Shown: piece after piece, positions 31,919 through 40,040 of the stretch
Numbering within the stretch: the stretch's first letter is position 1
Layout: every line of letters begins with the position of its first letter
Program-made: the position numbers and the translations under genes
Source of the DNA: Prevotella sp. UBA2850
GTDB taxonomy: Bacteria > Bacteroidota > Bacteroidia > Bacteroidales > Bacteroidaceae
DNA length: 64,000 nt
NCBI GenBank assembly: GCA_002350805.1
Contig: DEFO01000062.1
Span: 21,008-85,007 of the forward strand
Reading direction: 5' to 3'
The notes under the pieces: generated by a model
Databases searched by the model: none
What the model was told of the DNA's origin: nothing
Seen by the model: only the letters and a program-made list of their open reading frames with translations

Positions 31919-31938
31919 TCGGGGGAGATGGAGGGGAC
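31912..31938 (+). terminator. GC-rich hairpin after the DUF1349 gene
   Basis: CTCCCCC (31912-31918) pairs with GGGGGAG (31921-31927) across a two-base loop; GATGGAGGGGAC then a T-run follows. It may end the thioesterase-DUF1349 transcript. The same CTCCCC/GGGGAG unit recurs at 33955-33969 and about 41051-41068, so it is also part of a dispersed repeat. Confidence 0.45.
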
Positions 31939-31992
31939 TTTTTGATAATTGAGAATTGACAATGGACAATGGATAATTGCCTTGCGGGTTTC

Positions 31993-33099
31993 TCAATCCT
32001 CACTATAATTATGGTCAACAACGATGACCACCCGCATATCGGGCACCAATGGCTGTATCTCCTGAGTCAGCGAATGGATGAGGGCTGCATCGTCGTGTAC
32101 CGTAATGTCGGGCACCACATCGACCGACAGCATCTGGTCTTTCTCTGAACAATAGAAACCATGCACCTGCACAATCTCCTTGCGCGCTGCCAGTGTCTGC
32201 ATCACCGTGGCCTGCAAGGCAGCCCTGCGGTTATCTCCCGTGGCAATGGCATAGACACCCACGGTCATAATAATCCCATGACGCTCAAACAACAAAGTGG
32301 ATATCTTGCGGGTTAGCCCATGGATGTCATAAGCCGTCATGGTGTCATACACATTGATATGCAGCGAGCCTATCATCACGTCGGGACCATAATTGTGCAC
32401 TATCAGGTCGAAGACGCCATGCACCCCCTCAAAGGCCAGCACTTCCTGCTTGATCTGTCTCACAAGCTCTTCCGACACCTTGGCGCCCAGGAGTTCGTTC
32501 ACCGGCGAGGCCAGCATCTCCACTCCTGCCTTGATGATGACCAGCGAGATGAGAGCACCGAGGATACCATCTAGCGAGATACCGAACAACAGCATGACAC
32601 CTGCCGACACCAGAGTAGCCAGCGTGATAATGGCATCGAACAGTGCATCTGAGCCCGAGGCTATCAGCGCGTCGCTCTTCAACAGCTCTCCCTTCCGCTT
32701 CACATACCTGCCGAGCACCAGTTTCACCACAATGGCCACCACGATGACCACCAGCGTCACTGTGGTATATACAGGCTCTGTGGGATGGAATATCTTCTTC
32801 ACCGACTCGATGAGCGAGGTGATGCCCGCAGAGAGCACAATCACGGCTATGATGATGGCGCTGAAATACTCAATGCGTCCGAAGCCAAAGGGATGCTGAC
32901 GGTCGGCAGGGCGCTGCGACAGTCGGGTTCCTACGATGGTGATGACACTCGAGAGGGCGTCACTCAGATTGTTCACGGCATCCATTACAATTGCCACACT
33001 ACTAGCCAGGATGCCTACAACTGCCTTGAATACGGCCAGCAACACATTGGCAACAATACCAACGATGCTGGTCTTGATGATTTGCGAACTACGGTCCAT
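31993..33099 (-). CDS. cation diffusion facilitator family metal transporter
   Basis: A 368-residue CDF protein that exports divalent metal (Zn, Fe or Mn) by proton antiport. Six membrane helices occupy about residues 10-205, with the metal-site pattern MDAVNNLSDALSSV in helix 2 (an Asn/Asp-x3-Asp type site) and SDALFDAIITL in helix 5. The cytoplasmic dimerisation domain follows (about 210-300, HGVFDLIVHNYGPDVMIGSLH in parts), then an extra 60-residue second lobe. It is divergent from the flavin-reductase-like gene; both lie inside the 68-bp inverted-repeat pair. Confidence 0.93.
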   Translation of the reverse strand: MDRSSQIIKTSIVGIVANVLLAVFKAVVGILASSVAIVMDAVNNLSDALSSVITIVGTRLSQRPADRQHPFGFGRIEYFSAIIIAVIVLSAGITSLIESVKKIFHPTEPVYTTVTLVVIVVAIVVKLVLGRYVKRKGELLKSDALIASGSDALFDAIITLATLVSAGVMLLFGISLDGILGALISLVIIKAGVEMLASPVNELLGAKVSEELVRQIKQEVLAFEGVHGVFDLIVHNYGPDVMIGSLHINVYDTMTAYDIHGLTRKISTLLFERHGIIMTVGVYAIATGDNRRAALQATVMQTLAARKEIVQVHGFYCSEKDQMLSVDVVPDITVHDDAALIHSLTQEIQPLVPDMRVVIVVDHNYSED

Positions 33100-33333
33100 A
33101 GGGCACTGTGTAATATATATTATTTCTACTCCTAATGGTAATTATTGATAAAACGCCGCAAAATTACTCAAAATAATTCATTTCCTCTAACATTCCCACA
33201 CACAAAACGCCATCTCCACCCGTCAATTCTATTTTTTTGTCCGAAATCGTGAAAAAACACATCTTCATATCCCTTTTCTGCCTGTTTTTTTTCATTTTTC
33301 CTTATTTTTGCGGAGGAATAAAAACATGACGAT

Positions 33334-33921
33334 ATGAAGAAGACACTTTTCACAGCCCTGCTGGCCAGTATGCTGATAGCAGTTGCCAGCCCCCTCTCCG
33401 CTCAGGAGGAAAACGGATTCAAGAAGATCAACGTCCGCGAGGACTTCGCCGAGAACGGGTTCCAGTGGTTCCACGATGCCGAGTTGCTGGCTGCCGGCGA
33501 CAAGACCAAGAGCAATGCCATGACCATCGGCTGGGGAGGCATCGGCACCCTTTGGGGACGCACCGCCCTCACGGTATATGTGGCTGAGAAACGCTACACC
33601 AAGGAGTTCATGGACAAGGCCGAATACTTTACCGTGATGGCCTTCGACGTGGAGCACAGCAACGTATTGCGCTACATGGGCACCAAGAGCGGGCGTGACG
33701 GTGACAAGACACAGGCTCTCGGACTGCACACGGCCTACACCGCCAACGGCACTCCCTACTACACCGAGGCCTCGTTGGTCATCGAATGTAAGATCATGTA
33801 TGCCGCCCCCTTCGATCCAGACCACTTCAAGAGCGAGGTGCCCAAGCGCATGTACAGCCATTTCCCCGCCGGCATCCACTCCATGTACATTGGCGAGGTG
33901 GTCAATGCCTGGCAGAAGTAA
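33334..33921 (+). CDS. exported flavin reductase-like protein
   Basis: A 195-residue flavin-reductase-family protein with a Sec signal peptide (residues 1-23, cut after PLSAQ). The mature domain has FKKINVREDFAENGFQWF, AMTIGWGGIGTLWGRTALTVY (in parts) and YVAEKRYTKEFMDKAEYFTV, matching the FMN-binding split barrel. Unlike the relative at 12160 it has no lipobox, so it should be soluble in the periplasm. A TATTTTTG box at 33303-33310 is the likely -7 element, with a weaker -33 about 22 bases upstream. Confidence 0.86.
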   Translation: MKKTLFTALLASMLIAVASPLSAQEENGFKKINVREDFAENGFQWFHDAELLAAGDKTKSNAMTIGWGGIGTLWGRTALTVYVAEKRYTKEFMDKAEYFTVMAFDVEHSNVLRYMGTKSGRDGDKTQALGLHTAYTANGTPYYTEASLVIECKIMYAAPFDPDHFKSEVPKRMYSHFPAGIHSMYIGEVVNAWQK

Positions 33922-34010
33922 AAAGCGAAAAGAGGTTCAAAGACCTTACCTAACCTCCCCTCAGGGGAGAAACCAGTTACCCCTCAATCCGGCAGGCACC
34001 CTCCCACTCT

Positions 34011-34077
34011 GGGGGAGAGGCCTGCCGGATGTTGACTCATCTTGGCTCAATTGTAAAGGTAATCATACCTCTCAACT
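34011..34077 (-). repeat. 68-bp dispersed repeat, right arm of the inverted pair
   Basis: Reverse-complement match to 31851-31918, differing by about four substitutions and one single-base gap. It contains AGGTAATCATACCT at 34057-34070. The arms face each other across 2.1 kb holding the CDF transporter and exported flavoprotein genes. Confidence 0.88.
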
Positions 34078-34120
34078 CTCTGTTAAAGAACTTGTCACTT
34101 AGACCATCTCTTAACTGTTA

Positions 34121-34756
34121 TCAATACCCCACGGGCTCGTCGGTCAGTATAACGATATGTCGGCCGGCAGGATGAGACATGCGCTGAATGCTCACATAGT
34201 TGCAGATACTCTCCGCTGACAGGCAGTTGTGGCAAGTGCCATCGGCCTGACAGGGAGTGTTGTTCGCAAACCGCGCCATATTCACCGGAGCCGCCGTCGA
34301 GCGTGCGCGCTTCACTGCGGCATCCAGGTCCTGGCACACCTTCTTCAGGCTCACCACCAGTATCACATGTTCCGGTCCCCAGGTAATGGCCGCCACGCGG
34401 TTGCCGTTGCCGTCGATGTTCACCATGATGCCGTCCTCGCTCATGGCATTCACACTCGCCAGGTAGTAGTCACACTCGAAAGCCTTGCGGTACATGCGCA
34501 CTTTGTCCTCGGCAGTTGTCACCTCATCACGGTCGAACACCTGGTAGTTGCCCTCCTTCAGCATCCTCGTCACACCCGTGTCGCGGATACTCATCGAGCC
34601 GCCCCATGTCACGCTGCTCCCCTCGGGAATCAGCTCACGCACCTTGCCGACGATGTCGGCAGCCGTCTTGCAATAATAACTCTCGTAATGGCGGCGCGCC
34701 AGGTTTTTCATCAGTCGCTGCGCCAGCCGTTCGTTTCTCATTTCTGTTGGTGTCAT
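34121..34756 (-). CDS. LUD domain protein (lactate-utilisation type)
   Basis: A 211-residue protein with one LUD domain: RHYESYYCKTAADIV, IPEGSSVTWGGSMSIRDTG, and the later DGIMVNIDGNGNRVAAITWG segment. LutC/YkgG proteins take part in electron-transfer complexes oxidising lactate. This one stands alone without LutA/LutB and has four cysteines in its C-terminal part (CQADGTCHNCLS and SICNYV), which could bind a metal or cluster. The ATG at 34756 is preceded by a well-formed promoter. Confidence 0.88.
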   Translation of the reverse strand: MTPTEMRNERLAQRLMKNLARRHYESYYCKTAADIVGKVRELIPEGSSVTWGGSMSIRDTGVTRMLKEGNYQVFDRDEVTTAEDKVRMYRKAFECDYYLASVNAMSEDGIMVNIDGNGNRVAAITWGPEHVILVVSLKKVCQDLDAAVKRARSTAAPVNMARFANNTPCQADGTCHNCLSAESICNYVSIQRMSHPAGRHIVILTDEPVGY

Positions 34757-34793
34757 AGCAAATGTGTTTCTTCGTTTTGTTTTTGTTCTTCTG

Positions 34794-34825
34794 CAAAAAT
34801 ACGAAGAATCGGCGAGAAACACAAA
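34794..34825 (-). promoter_or_regulatory. promoter of the LUD gene
   Basis: On the minus strand: TTTG (34825-34822), 20 bases, then TATTTTTG (34801-34794), both exact. Confidence 0.75.
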
Positions 34826-34954
34826 TCATTTCGCATGAAAACACACACGAATTATTAATGACACAAACCGGCGGCTTAATTGTGCATTATGCATTATGAA
34901 CTAAACATTGTGCATTTTGTGTTATGAACTATGCATTATCAACTTCCCAGTCCC

Positions 34955-35848
34955 TCAATACGTGTAGGCCGAAGTGCCCTCCCAGTTGGCGTCGGCCGTC
35001 AGCGCGAACGTCGTCTGCCCCGATGAGCCGCCCGTGAAAAGTGAGCCAGTGAACTGCGAGATGGTGTTACGCCTCATGGGCACATCGGTAAACAGCATCT
35101 CCTTCACCGTCCCGTCGGCGGCATCCTGGGCCGTCACCGTCATCTTCAGCGTTCCCTCCTCGCCGTGCAGGAAGGTATAGGCACAGAACTCCTGTCCCTT
35201 CGCCGTCGAGCTGACGTTACGAATCTCTGTCTGTTTCGAGTTCACACAGCCGTAGCCTGTCAGACCGTTGAGCGTGCTGCTGCCGCCCGTATAATAGAAT
35301 TTCATTTTCTTTACGTCGGAAGGTATCTCGTCGGCCACCACCAGTTTGAACATCGCGACCACCCGCCTCAACTCCACGTCGTAGGTCTTTTGGTCATCCA
35401 CCTCTATCTCAGCACAATAATAGAACGTGTCCGTCACTTTATTGTCGGGGAAGGTAATCTTCTCGATGTTCGTGGTCGTGGCGTTGCCCGAGCAGCTGTG
35501 CGCCAGTATCAGCACCCGGTAGGTGCCGGGCTCTATGCTGAGCGACAAGGAGCCAAAGTTCTCATCGTCGGCTTTCTGGTTGACCGCTTTCAACCGGTTG
35601 TTCTCCATGTCGTAGAGAGCCAGGTTGATTTTATCACACACATCCCTCACGGCGGCGCGTGTCACCGTCGTCGGGTCGTTGAAGCGGGTCTGCTCAAAAC
35701 TCATGACACGAAAGGTCAGTTTCACCCCGTCATTTCTCTCCTCAGGATCTTCCTTGTTCAAGTCGTCAATGCTTACTTTCTCACATGCAGCCAGCAGCAA
35801 TAGGGCCATGAATAATGGGAATAATGCACATGTTTTTTTCATAGTCAT
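34955..35848 (-). CDS. FimB/Mfa2-family fimbrial anchor lipoprotein
   Basis: A 297-residue lipoprotein (lipobox LLAAC, Cys22; MKK at 35842 is an alternative start giving Cys20). It has the two-transthyretin-like-domain layout of FimB/Mfa2 anchor subunits of type V fimbriae: INLALYDMENNRL and LSIEPGTYRVLILAH in the N-terminal domain, RRVVAMFKLVV opening the second. Anchor subunits regulate fimbrial length and hold the shaft at the outer membrane. No fimbrillin or tip genes are nearby, so it is either an orphan anchor or a minor subunit. A CAAAGATA complement box is at 35873-35880. Confidence 0.85.
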   Translation of the reverse strand: MTMKKTCALFPLFMALLLLAACEKVSIDDLNKEDPEERNDGVKLTFRVMSFEQTRFNDPTTVTRAAVRDVCDKINLALYDMENNRLKAVNQKADDENFGSLSLSIEPGTYRVLILAHSCSGNATTTNIEKITFPDNKVTDTFYYCAEIEVDDQKTYDVELRRVVAMFKLVVADEIPSDVKKMKFYYTGGSSTLNGLTGYGCVNSKQTEIRNVSSTAKGQEFCAYTFLHGEEGTLKMTVTAQDAADGTVKEMLFTDVPMRRNTISQFTGSLFTGGSSGQTTFALTADANWEGTSAYTY

Positions 35849-35964
35849 TCAGATAATTGTTTCTTCTTCCCACAAAGATAGCAAAGATTTGAGGATGATG
35901 GGCGAAATATGAATATTATTTTACATTATTTAAACTTTGTCACCTGTAAAGACAGCAAAAGAAA

Positions 35965-36003
35965 GACACTTCCCCCATTCATCATGATGTAGGGGGAAGT
36001 GTC
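35965..36003 (-). terminator. terminator of the glutamine synthetase gene
   Basis: GACACTTCCCCC (35965-35976) and GGGGGAAGTGTC (35992-36003) form a perfect 12-bp stem with a 15-base loop. On the minus strand the stem is followed by TTTCTTTTGCT, a T-rich tail, fitting an intrinsic terminator 73 bases after the synthetase stop. Confidence 0.78.
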
Positions 36004-36075
36004 TGGAGAAGTATTGCAGCTAACTGTTAGAAGTTAAAACTTAGCACTTTTCACTTTTTACTAGAAAGGGAGGAA

Positions 36076-37581
36076 TTAACCGCAGTGGAAATACTCGTTG
36101 ACGAGCTGTTGGATGGCATTTTCGTCGTTCTGAATGTCATGGCGTAGAGTGCGGTCGTGGTAGGCGCGCAGCTGGGCGATGATGCCATCGATCATTGCGG
36201 GCGAGAACACGCCATGCTCCTCAAAGACCTTTCGCTGGCGCTCCAGGCAGTCGGCAGAGGCCTCGCAGCTGTCGGGTAGCTGCTGGAGTTGGGCCAGGCG
36301 GTCGGCATTTGCGGCATCGTGGATGTTGACATTGACGTAGGTCTGCTCGGCGAGCTGGAGAGCATTGTGCATCTCGAAGCCATGACGGCAGGCGACACAC
36401 AGTCCGGCAAGCAGCTGGTAGAGGTCGGCAGAGCCGTCAGGCGAGCGCATCTCAACGGTCTGTTTGATGCTGGTGTCGTAGTCGGAGCGCAACTCATTGG
36501 GGTTGGCCTTCTGGCACATATCGACATTGGCGGCCCAGCCGAGGGGTACACGCACGAGTACGGAGCGGTTGCGATCGCCCCAGCACACATTGGTGGGTGC
36601 CTCCTGATGGGGCACGAGACGGAAGTAGCTAGTGGGGTTCTTGTTGCCAAAGGCGGTGATGCTGGGAGCCAGCTCCATCATGCCGGCGATCATCTTGCGG
36701 GCGGCCTCGCTGAGCACGCCGGCAGTGAGCATCTGGTTGCGGCCGTCCTTGAGCATGCGCATGTGGATATGGAGCCCGGAGCCGGCCTTGCCGGTGGTAA
36801 TCTTCGGGGCGAAGGTGACATTATAGCCTTCCTCCCAAGCAAGGTTGCGGATGATCCACTTGGCCAGCATCAGCTGGTCGGCAGCCTGCTCGACGGGAAC
36901 AGGCAGGAACTCTATCTCGTTCTGCTCGAACACCCGGCCACCCAACTTGAAGTTGCCTACCTCGGAGTGGCCGTACTTGATTTGTCCACCTGCCTGAGCG
37001 ATATAGAGCATGCAGCGCTTGCGGAACTCATTGGTCTTAGCATATGGGGCACTTTCATGATAGCCGTGCTGGTCGATGGCGGGGAACACCTCCTCGTCGT
37101 CGTCGATGACATAATACTCGAGTTCGCCCATAGCCTGGAACTCCATGCCGGTGACATCGCGGAAAGCCTGGGCTGCCTTGCGGAGGGTATGCTCGGGCGA
37201 GCTCTCTAGGGGATTGCCGTCTTTATCGAAATAGGAGCAGAGCATGGTGAGCGTGGGAATCTCGGCAAAGGGGTCGACAAAAGCGGTGGAGAAACGGGGC
37301 AGCACATAGAGGTCACTACTGCCGGCCTGAATGAATGAGAAGAGGCTGGAGCCGTCGACGCGCTCGCCGCAAGTAAGGATGGTGTCAAGGTAAGCGAGGT
37401 TGGTGATGACGAAGTTAAGAGTTTTGAGCTTGCCGTCGCCGCCGGGATACATGAAGTTGACCATCTTGATGTCGTTCTCCCGGACGAAACTGATGATATC
37501 AGCCTTGGTGAACGTCTGAGGAGGTTTCTGGAGGAATGCCACTACGGGATTGGCATTCATCATGAGTTCTTCATTTTTCAT
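36076..37581 (-). CDS. glutamine synthetase family protein
   Basis: A 501-residue glutamine synthetase of the GSI-like catalytic fold, ligating ammonia to glutamate with ATP. Visible: the beta-grasp domain to about residue 110, GELEYYVID (metal-binding Glu), AGSGLHIHMRM (the GSGxHxHxS-type motif), FGNKNPTSYFRLVP with the substrate-binding NPxxSYxRLVP, and WGDRNRSVLVRVP (ATP/phosphate). No clear NLYDLP-type adenylylation site is visible, so control is probably transcriptional or by feedback. MMNAN six codons in (37563) is an alternative start. A close alternative is a gamma-glutamyl-amine ligase, but the conserved glutamate-site residues favour true GS. Confidence 0.88.
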   Translation of the reverse strand: MKNEELMMNANPVVAFLQKPPQTFTKADIISFVRENDIKMVNFMYPGGDGKLKTLNFVITNLAYLDTILTCGERVDGSSLFSFIQAGSSDLYVLPRFSTAFVDPFAEIPTLTMLCSYFDKDGNPLESSPEHTLRKAAQAFRDVTGMEFQAMGELEYYVIDDDEEVFPAIDQHGYHESAPYAKTNEFRKRCMLYIAQAGGQIKYGHSEVGNFKLGGRVFEQNEIEFLPVPVEQAADQLMLAKWIIRNLAWEEGYNVTFAPKITTGKAGSGLHIHMRMLKDGRNQMLTAGVLSEAARKMIAGMMELAPSITAFGNKNPTSYFRLVPHQEAPTNVCWGDRNRSVLVRVPLGWAANVDMCQKANPNELRSDYDTSIKQTVEMRSPDGSADLYQLLAGLCVACRHGFEMHNALQLAEQTYVNVNIHDAANADRLAQLQQLPDSCEASADCLERQRKVFEEHGVFSPAMIDGIIAQLRAYHDRTLRHDIQNDENAIQQLVNEYFHCG

Positions 37582-37629
37582 AGTGTTATCGGTTTTCAGT
37601 ATGTATGATAATGTTTTCCTTTTCGGCCG

Positions 37630-37660
37630 CAAAGATAAGCAATAAAAACAAATATGCAAA
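37630..37660 (-). promoter_or_regulatory. promoter of the glutamine synthetase gene
   Basis: On the minus strand: TTTG (37660-37657), 19 bases, then TATCTTTG (37637-37630). It gives a leader of about 45 bases and rules out the longer in-frame reading from 37743. Confidence 0.75.
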
Positions 37661-37784
37661 ATAAAAACCGTGTTTTTTTGAGAGAGGTTACCCACAGATT
37701 TACAAAAATTTACACGGACTATTTTACTCAAACCGCCAGGCAATTTCCTGCTGGCTTGGGGCTCTAGCTAAGAGCCATTGTAAA

Positions 37785-37798
37785 AGGTAATCATACCT
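37785..37798 (+). repeat. dispersed palindrome AGGTAATCATACCT, copy
   Basis: A 5-bp stem AGGTA/TACCT with loop ATCA, followed by repeated CTCAACTCTCAGTT-like units up to the trmO stop. It is the core of the 68-bp repeat at 31851 and 34011. Confidence 0.8.
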
Positions 37799-37820
37799 CT
37801 CAACTCTCAGTTCTCAACTC

Positions 37821-38489
37821 TCAACTCGAAACTCCTACCACATGGATGATGCCATCAGAGACTGTGAACTTGATGTCACGGCCGGCAAAGGGCATGCCGT
37901 AGACACGTTGGGCGTCGGCATGATAGTGCGGACGGGGATCCAACGAAAGAATCTTCATGAGGGCGGTCTGTTGGTCGGGGGTGAAACCCTTGCGCCACAC
38001 CTCAGGGAAATCCACTTCCAGCGCTTTCCACTCTGTCAGGTCGGTAAAACCGCCACGGGCATCAGGGTGGGCATCGGCATAGGGGATATAGGGCTTCACA
38101 TCGTAGATGGGTGTGCCATTCATAAGGTCGGCACCCAGAACGTGGATAACGCCCTGTTCCACCCGGGCGATACGCACACACGATAGTCCTAGTCCGTTGG
38201 GACGGAACGGTGAGCGGGTAGCAAAGACACCCAAACGTTTGTTACCGCCTAGCCGCGGCGGACGGACTGTGAGTGGGGGCTGCTGTTCATTCACAGGGTT
38301 CTCTGAGAATCCCCAGATTAGCCAAAGATAGTCGAAATCCTCTATCCCACGCAGCGCATCGGGATGATTGTACGGTTTCTCAAACACAATACTGCCGCGC
38401 AGCTCATCAACGAGCCCACTCTGACGGGGAATACCGAACTTACTGGTGAGCGGCGAATGGAAATAGGCGATAGGAACGAGATGGGGCAT
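37821..38489 (-). CDS. trmO: tRNA (N6-threonylcarbamoyladenosine37-N6)-methyltransferase TrmO
   Basis: SAM-dependent enzyme of the TsaA/TrmO beta-barrel family that methylates t6A37 in tRNA-Thr. The 222-residue protein shows IAYFHSPLTSKFGIPRQSGL, LRGIEDFDYLWLIWGFSEN, and the conserved FATRSPFRPNGLGLSCVRI with GADLMNGTPIYDVKPYIPYAD (in parts), followed by the C-terminal domain typical of bacterial TrmO. Transcribed alone; palindromic repeats lie on both sides. Confidence 0.94.
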   Translation of the reverse strand: MPHLVPIAYFHSPLTSKFGIPRQSGLVDELRGSIVFEKPYNHPDALRGIEDFDYLWLIWGFSENPVNEQQPPLTVRPPRLGGNKRLGVFATRSPFRPNGLGLSCVRIARVEQGVIHVLGADLMNGTPIYDVKPYIPYADAHPDARGGFTDLTEWKALEVDFPEVWRKGFTPDQQTALMKILSLDPRPHYHADAQRVYGMPFAGRDIKFTVSDGIIHVVGVSS

Positions 38490-38671
38490 TTTTTAAAGTT
38501 AGGAGGTTTTTTAAAGTGAGAAGTGAAAAGTTATTAGGAGTGTAGAAGTGTAGACAATACTCTGCCTCTTGAACCTTTAACTTGAAACTATAAAAGGGAG
38601 TTTAGGAGTTTGGACATTAGTCTTCCTTTTAGGAGTTTATACAATAGCCTTGCGCTTGTGGCCGTTATCAA

Positions 38672-38685
38672 AGGTAATCATACCT
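38672..38685 (+). repeat. dispersed palindrome AGGTAATCATACCT, copy
   Basis: Same 14-base palindrome as at 34057 and 37785, again followed by CTCAGTTCTCCGCTCTCAG-like units. The surrounding 38490-38758 interval holds no gene, only such low-complexity strings and two TTTAGGAGTTT-like repeats. Confidence 0.8.
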
Positions 38686-38758
38686 CTCAGTTCTCCGCTC
38701 TCAGTTCTCCGTTCGAAAAGTGTTCACCTCTCAGTTTTCTGCTTGAATAACTTATCAC

Positions 38759-39076
38759 TTAGAGCAGCGCCTTGCCCGTTTGGTTAAGCAGGCCCTTTGC
38801 TTTGTTGTAGGGAATGACAAATGAAGGCATGCCTGCGGCATAGGCTGCTATCTCATACTGCTGATAGGTGACGATGATGCCATCTTTGCCGAAGAGAGGA
38901 GGCGTGACGGGCATGGGAAGGAAATAGGCGTGCGTCTTACATTGCTCACAAAATGTAATCCAATCGTCCAGATTCTGAATGAGCCACGGGTCGTTTGCTG
39001 TTCCTTTGCCCTCCCATGCCCACAGTGCGTGTGTGCAAGTAATACATAAAAGAATTGTAAATAAGACTTTCTTCAT
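38759..39076 (-). pseudogene. chimeric fragment carrying the C-terminal piece of a DUF3298/RsiV-type protein
   Basis: A 105-residue reading made of unrelated parts. Residues 1-20 are a signal peptide (ending ALWA). Residues 21-49 (WEGKGTANDPWLIQNLDDW and a CEQC pair) resemble the start of surface proteins with GTADDPYLI-type motifs. From about residue 50 it matches the last 55 residues of the complete DUF3298 lipoprotein at 41646-42524: LPMPVTPPLFGKDGIIVTYQ and MPSFVIPYNKAKGLLNQTGK differ at few positions. This looks like a partial duplication fused to another gene's beginning. It could still be expressed as a small secreted protein. Confidence 0.7.
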
Positions 39077-39637
39077 GCGCGTACATTAATATTATATTGT
39101 CTACAGTTCTGAAGTGTAAATATGCCCTAAAACATGAAAATCAGGGACCCAGCTGTCGTACAAGGTTGCCTTTTTTGCGATAAAAGCCTTTCCTGCCGGC
39201 AGTACTTGCCTTTGGTACTCGGTATGCTTGTCTTTGGTACTCGGTGTACTTGCCACAAGTACTGGCTGTTTTCGTGACTGGTATTGCTCTGAAACTTGTG
39301 CAAAGGAAACACAAAGACATCCTTTTCGAGAAGAACAGACGGCAAAATACATTTTCTGTCACTGCATCATCGCGCCTTTTTATGCCATGTCAGCACTACT
39401 CCCGATACTTCAATGATATTGGAAAATCTATGCAAAAGTAATAATAAATCAGATTACAAACAAGGAACATTGGAATTAAAATCATAAAAAAACTTAAAAG
39501 TTCACTCCTAAGAAATGCTCCTGACTTCGTCACTCATTTTTTATCAAAATCATAACTCTCTCTCACATAATTATTTGTAACTTTGCGCCGCCCAATTCAG
39601 GGAGGCGCAAAAGTAATTTTAACATAATCATAGCCCT
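39077..39637. other. 561-bp gene-free region with a 22-bp tandem repeat
   Basis: No credible gene. It contains the four-unit repeat at 39188-39275, AT-rich sequence, and TAACTTTG at 39578-39585 (a -7 box without a good -33) just before the transposase remnant. Short open frames across it are created by the repeat. Confidence 0.6.
39188..39275. repeat. four-unit 22-bp tandem repeat
   Basis: Units begin at 39188, 39210, 39232 and 39254. The two central ones are nearly identical (CTTTGGTACTCGGTATGCTTGT and CTTTGGTACTCGGTGTACTTGC, shown here as full 22-base units only by position: they differ at three or four sites); the outer two are degraded but keep GTACT and CTTGC. The period equals that of the AT-rich arrays at 13.1 and 44.8 kb, though the sequence is unrelated. 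Confidence 0.7.
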
Positions 39638-40027
39638 ATGCATGTTAGATCGAAGAAGAACAGATCTGGTAGTATAAGCGTTGTTGTCGTTGACAAGTCA
39701 TCTGGTCGGTATAAGGAGTTGCATACGGTAGGTGTGCCCAAGGAAGAATCGAAGATAGAATCTTTCCGCCAGAAAGGTCTGGAGTGGATACGCCGCCGCA
39801 AGTTGGCGATGCAGCCGGAACTTGACCTGTATGGCGAGGAGCGCAGGATTCTCGAATATGAGGTAGAGATGACGGAACGTGTTGTAGCCAACATTGACAA
39901 CATCCTTATCAACGGTGCAGAATTGATACTGGACCGTGTTTTTGATCGTATCGGTTTCTTTTTCTTCTCAGATTCTTTGCCGCAAAAGAAATATTTCTTA
40001 CCTTTGCTGCCACTTACAAACCAATAA
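39638..40027 (+). pseudogene. truncated IS4/IS1634-type transposase (N-terminal remnant)
   Basis: The first about 106 residues match the beginning of IS1634-like transposases (HVRSKKNRSGSISVVVVDKS, GRYKELHTVG, ESFRQKGLEWIRRR, then INGAELILDRVFDRIGF). After IGF (near 39955) the reading continues with unrelated, Phe- and Leu-rich residues that overlap the promoter of the next gene and stops at 40027. Full-length relatives have several hundred residues, so the catalytic DDE domain is absent. It is the remnant of an insertion cut by later rearrangement. Confidence 0.72.
39976..40006 (+). promoter_or_regulatory. promoter of the beta-barrel protein gene
   Basis: TTTG at 39976-39979, 19 bases, then TACCTTTG at 39999-40006. 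The ATG at 40041 follows after 34 bases. It lies inside the tail of the transposase remnant reading. Confidence 0.78.
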
Positions 40028-40040
40028 AAAAGAAAAACGA

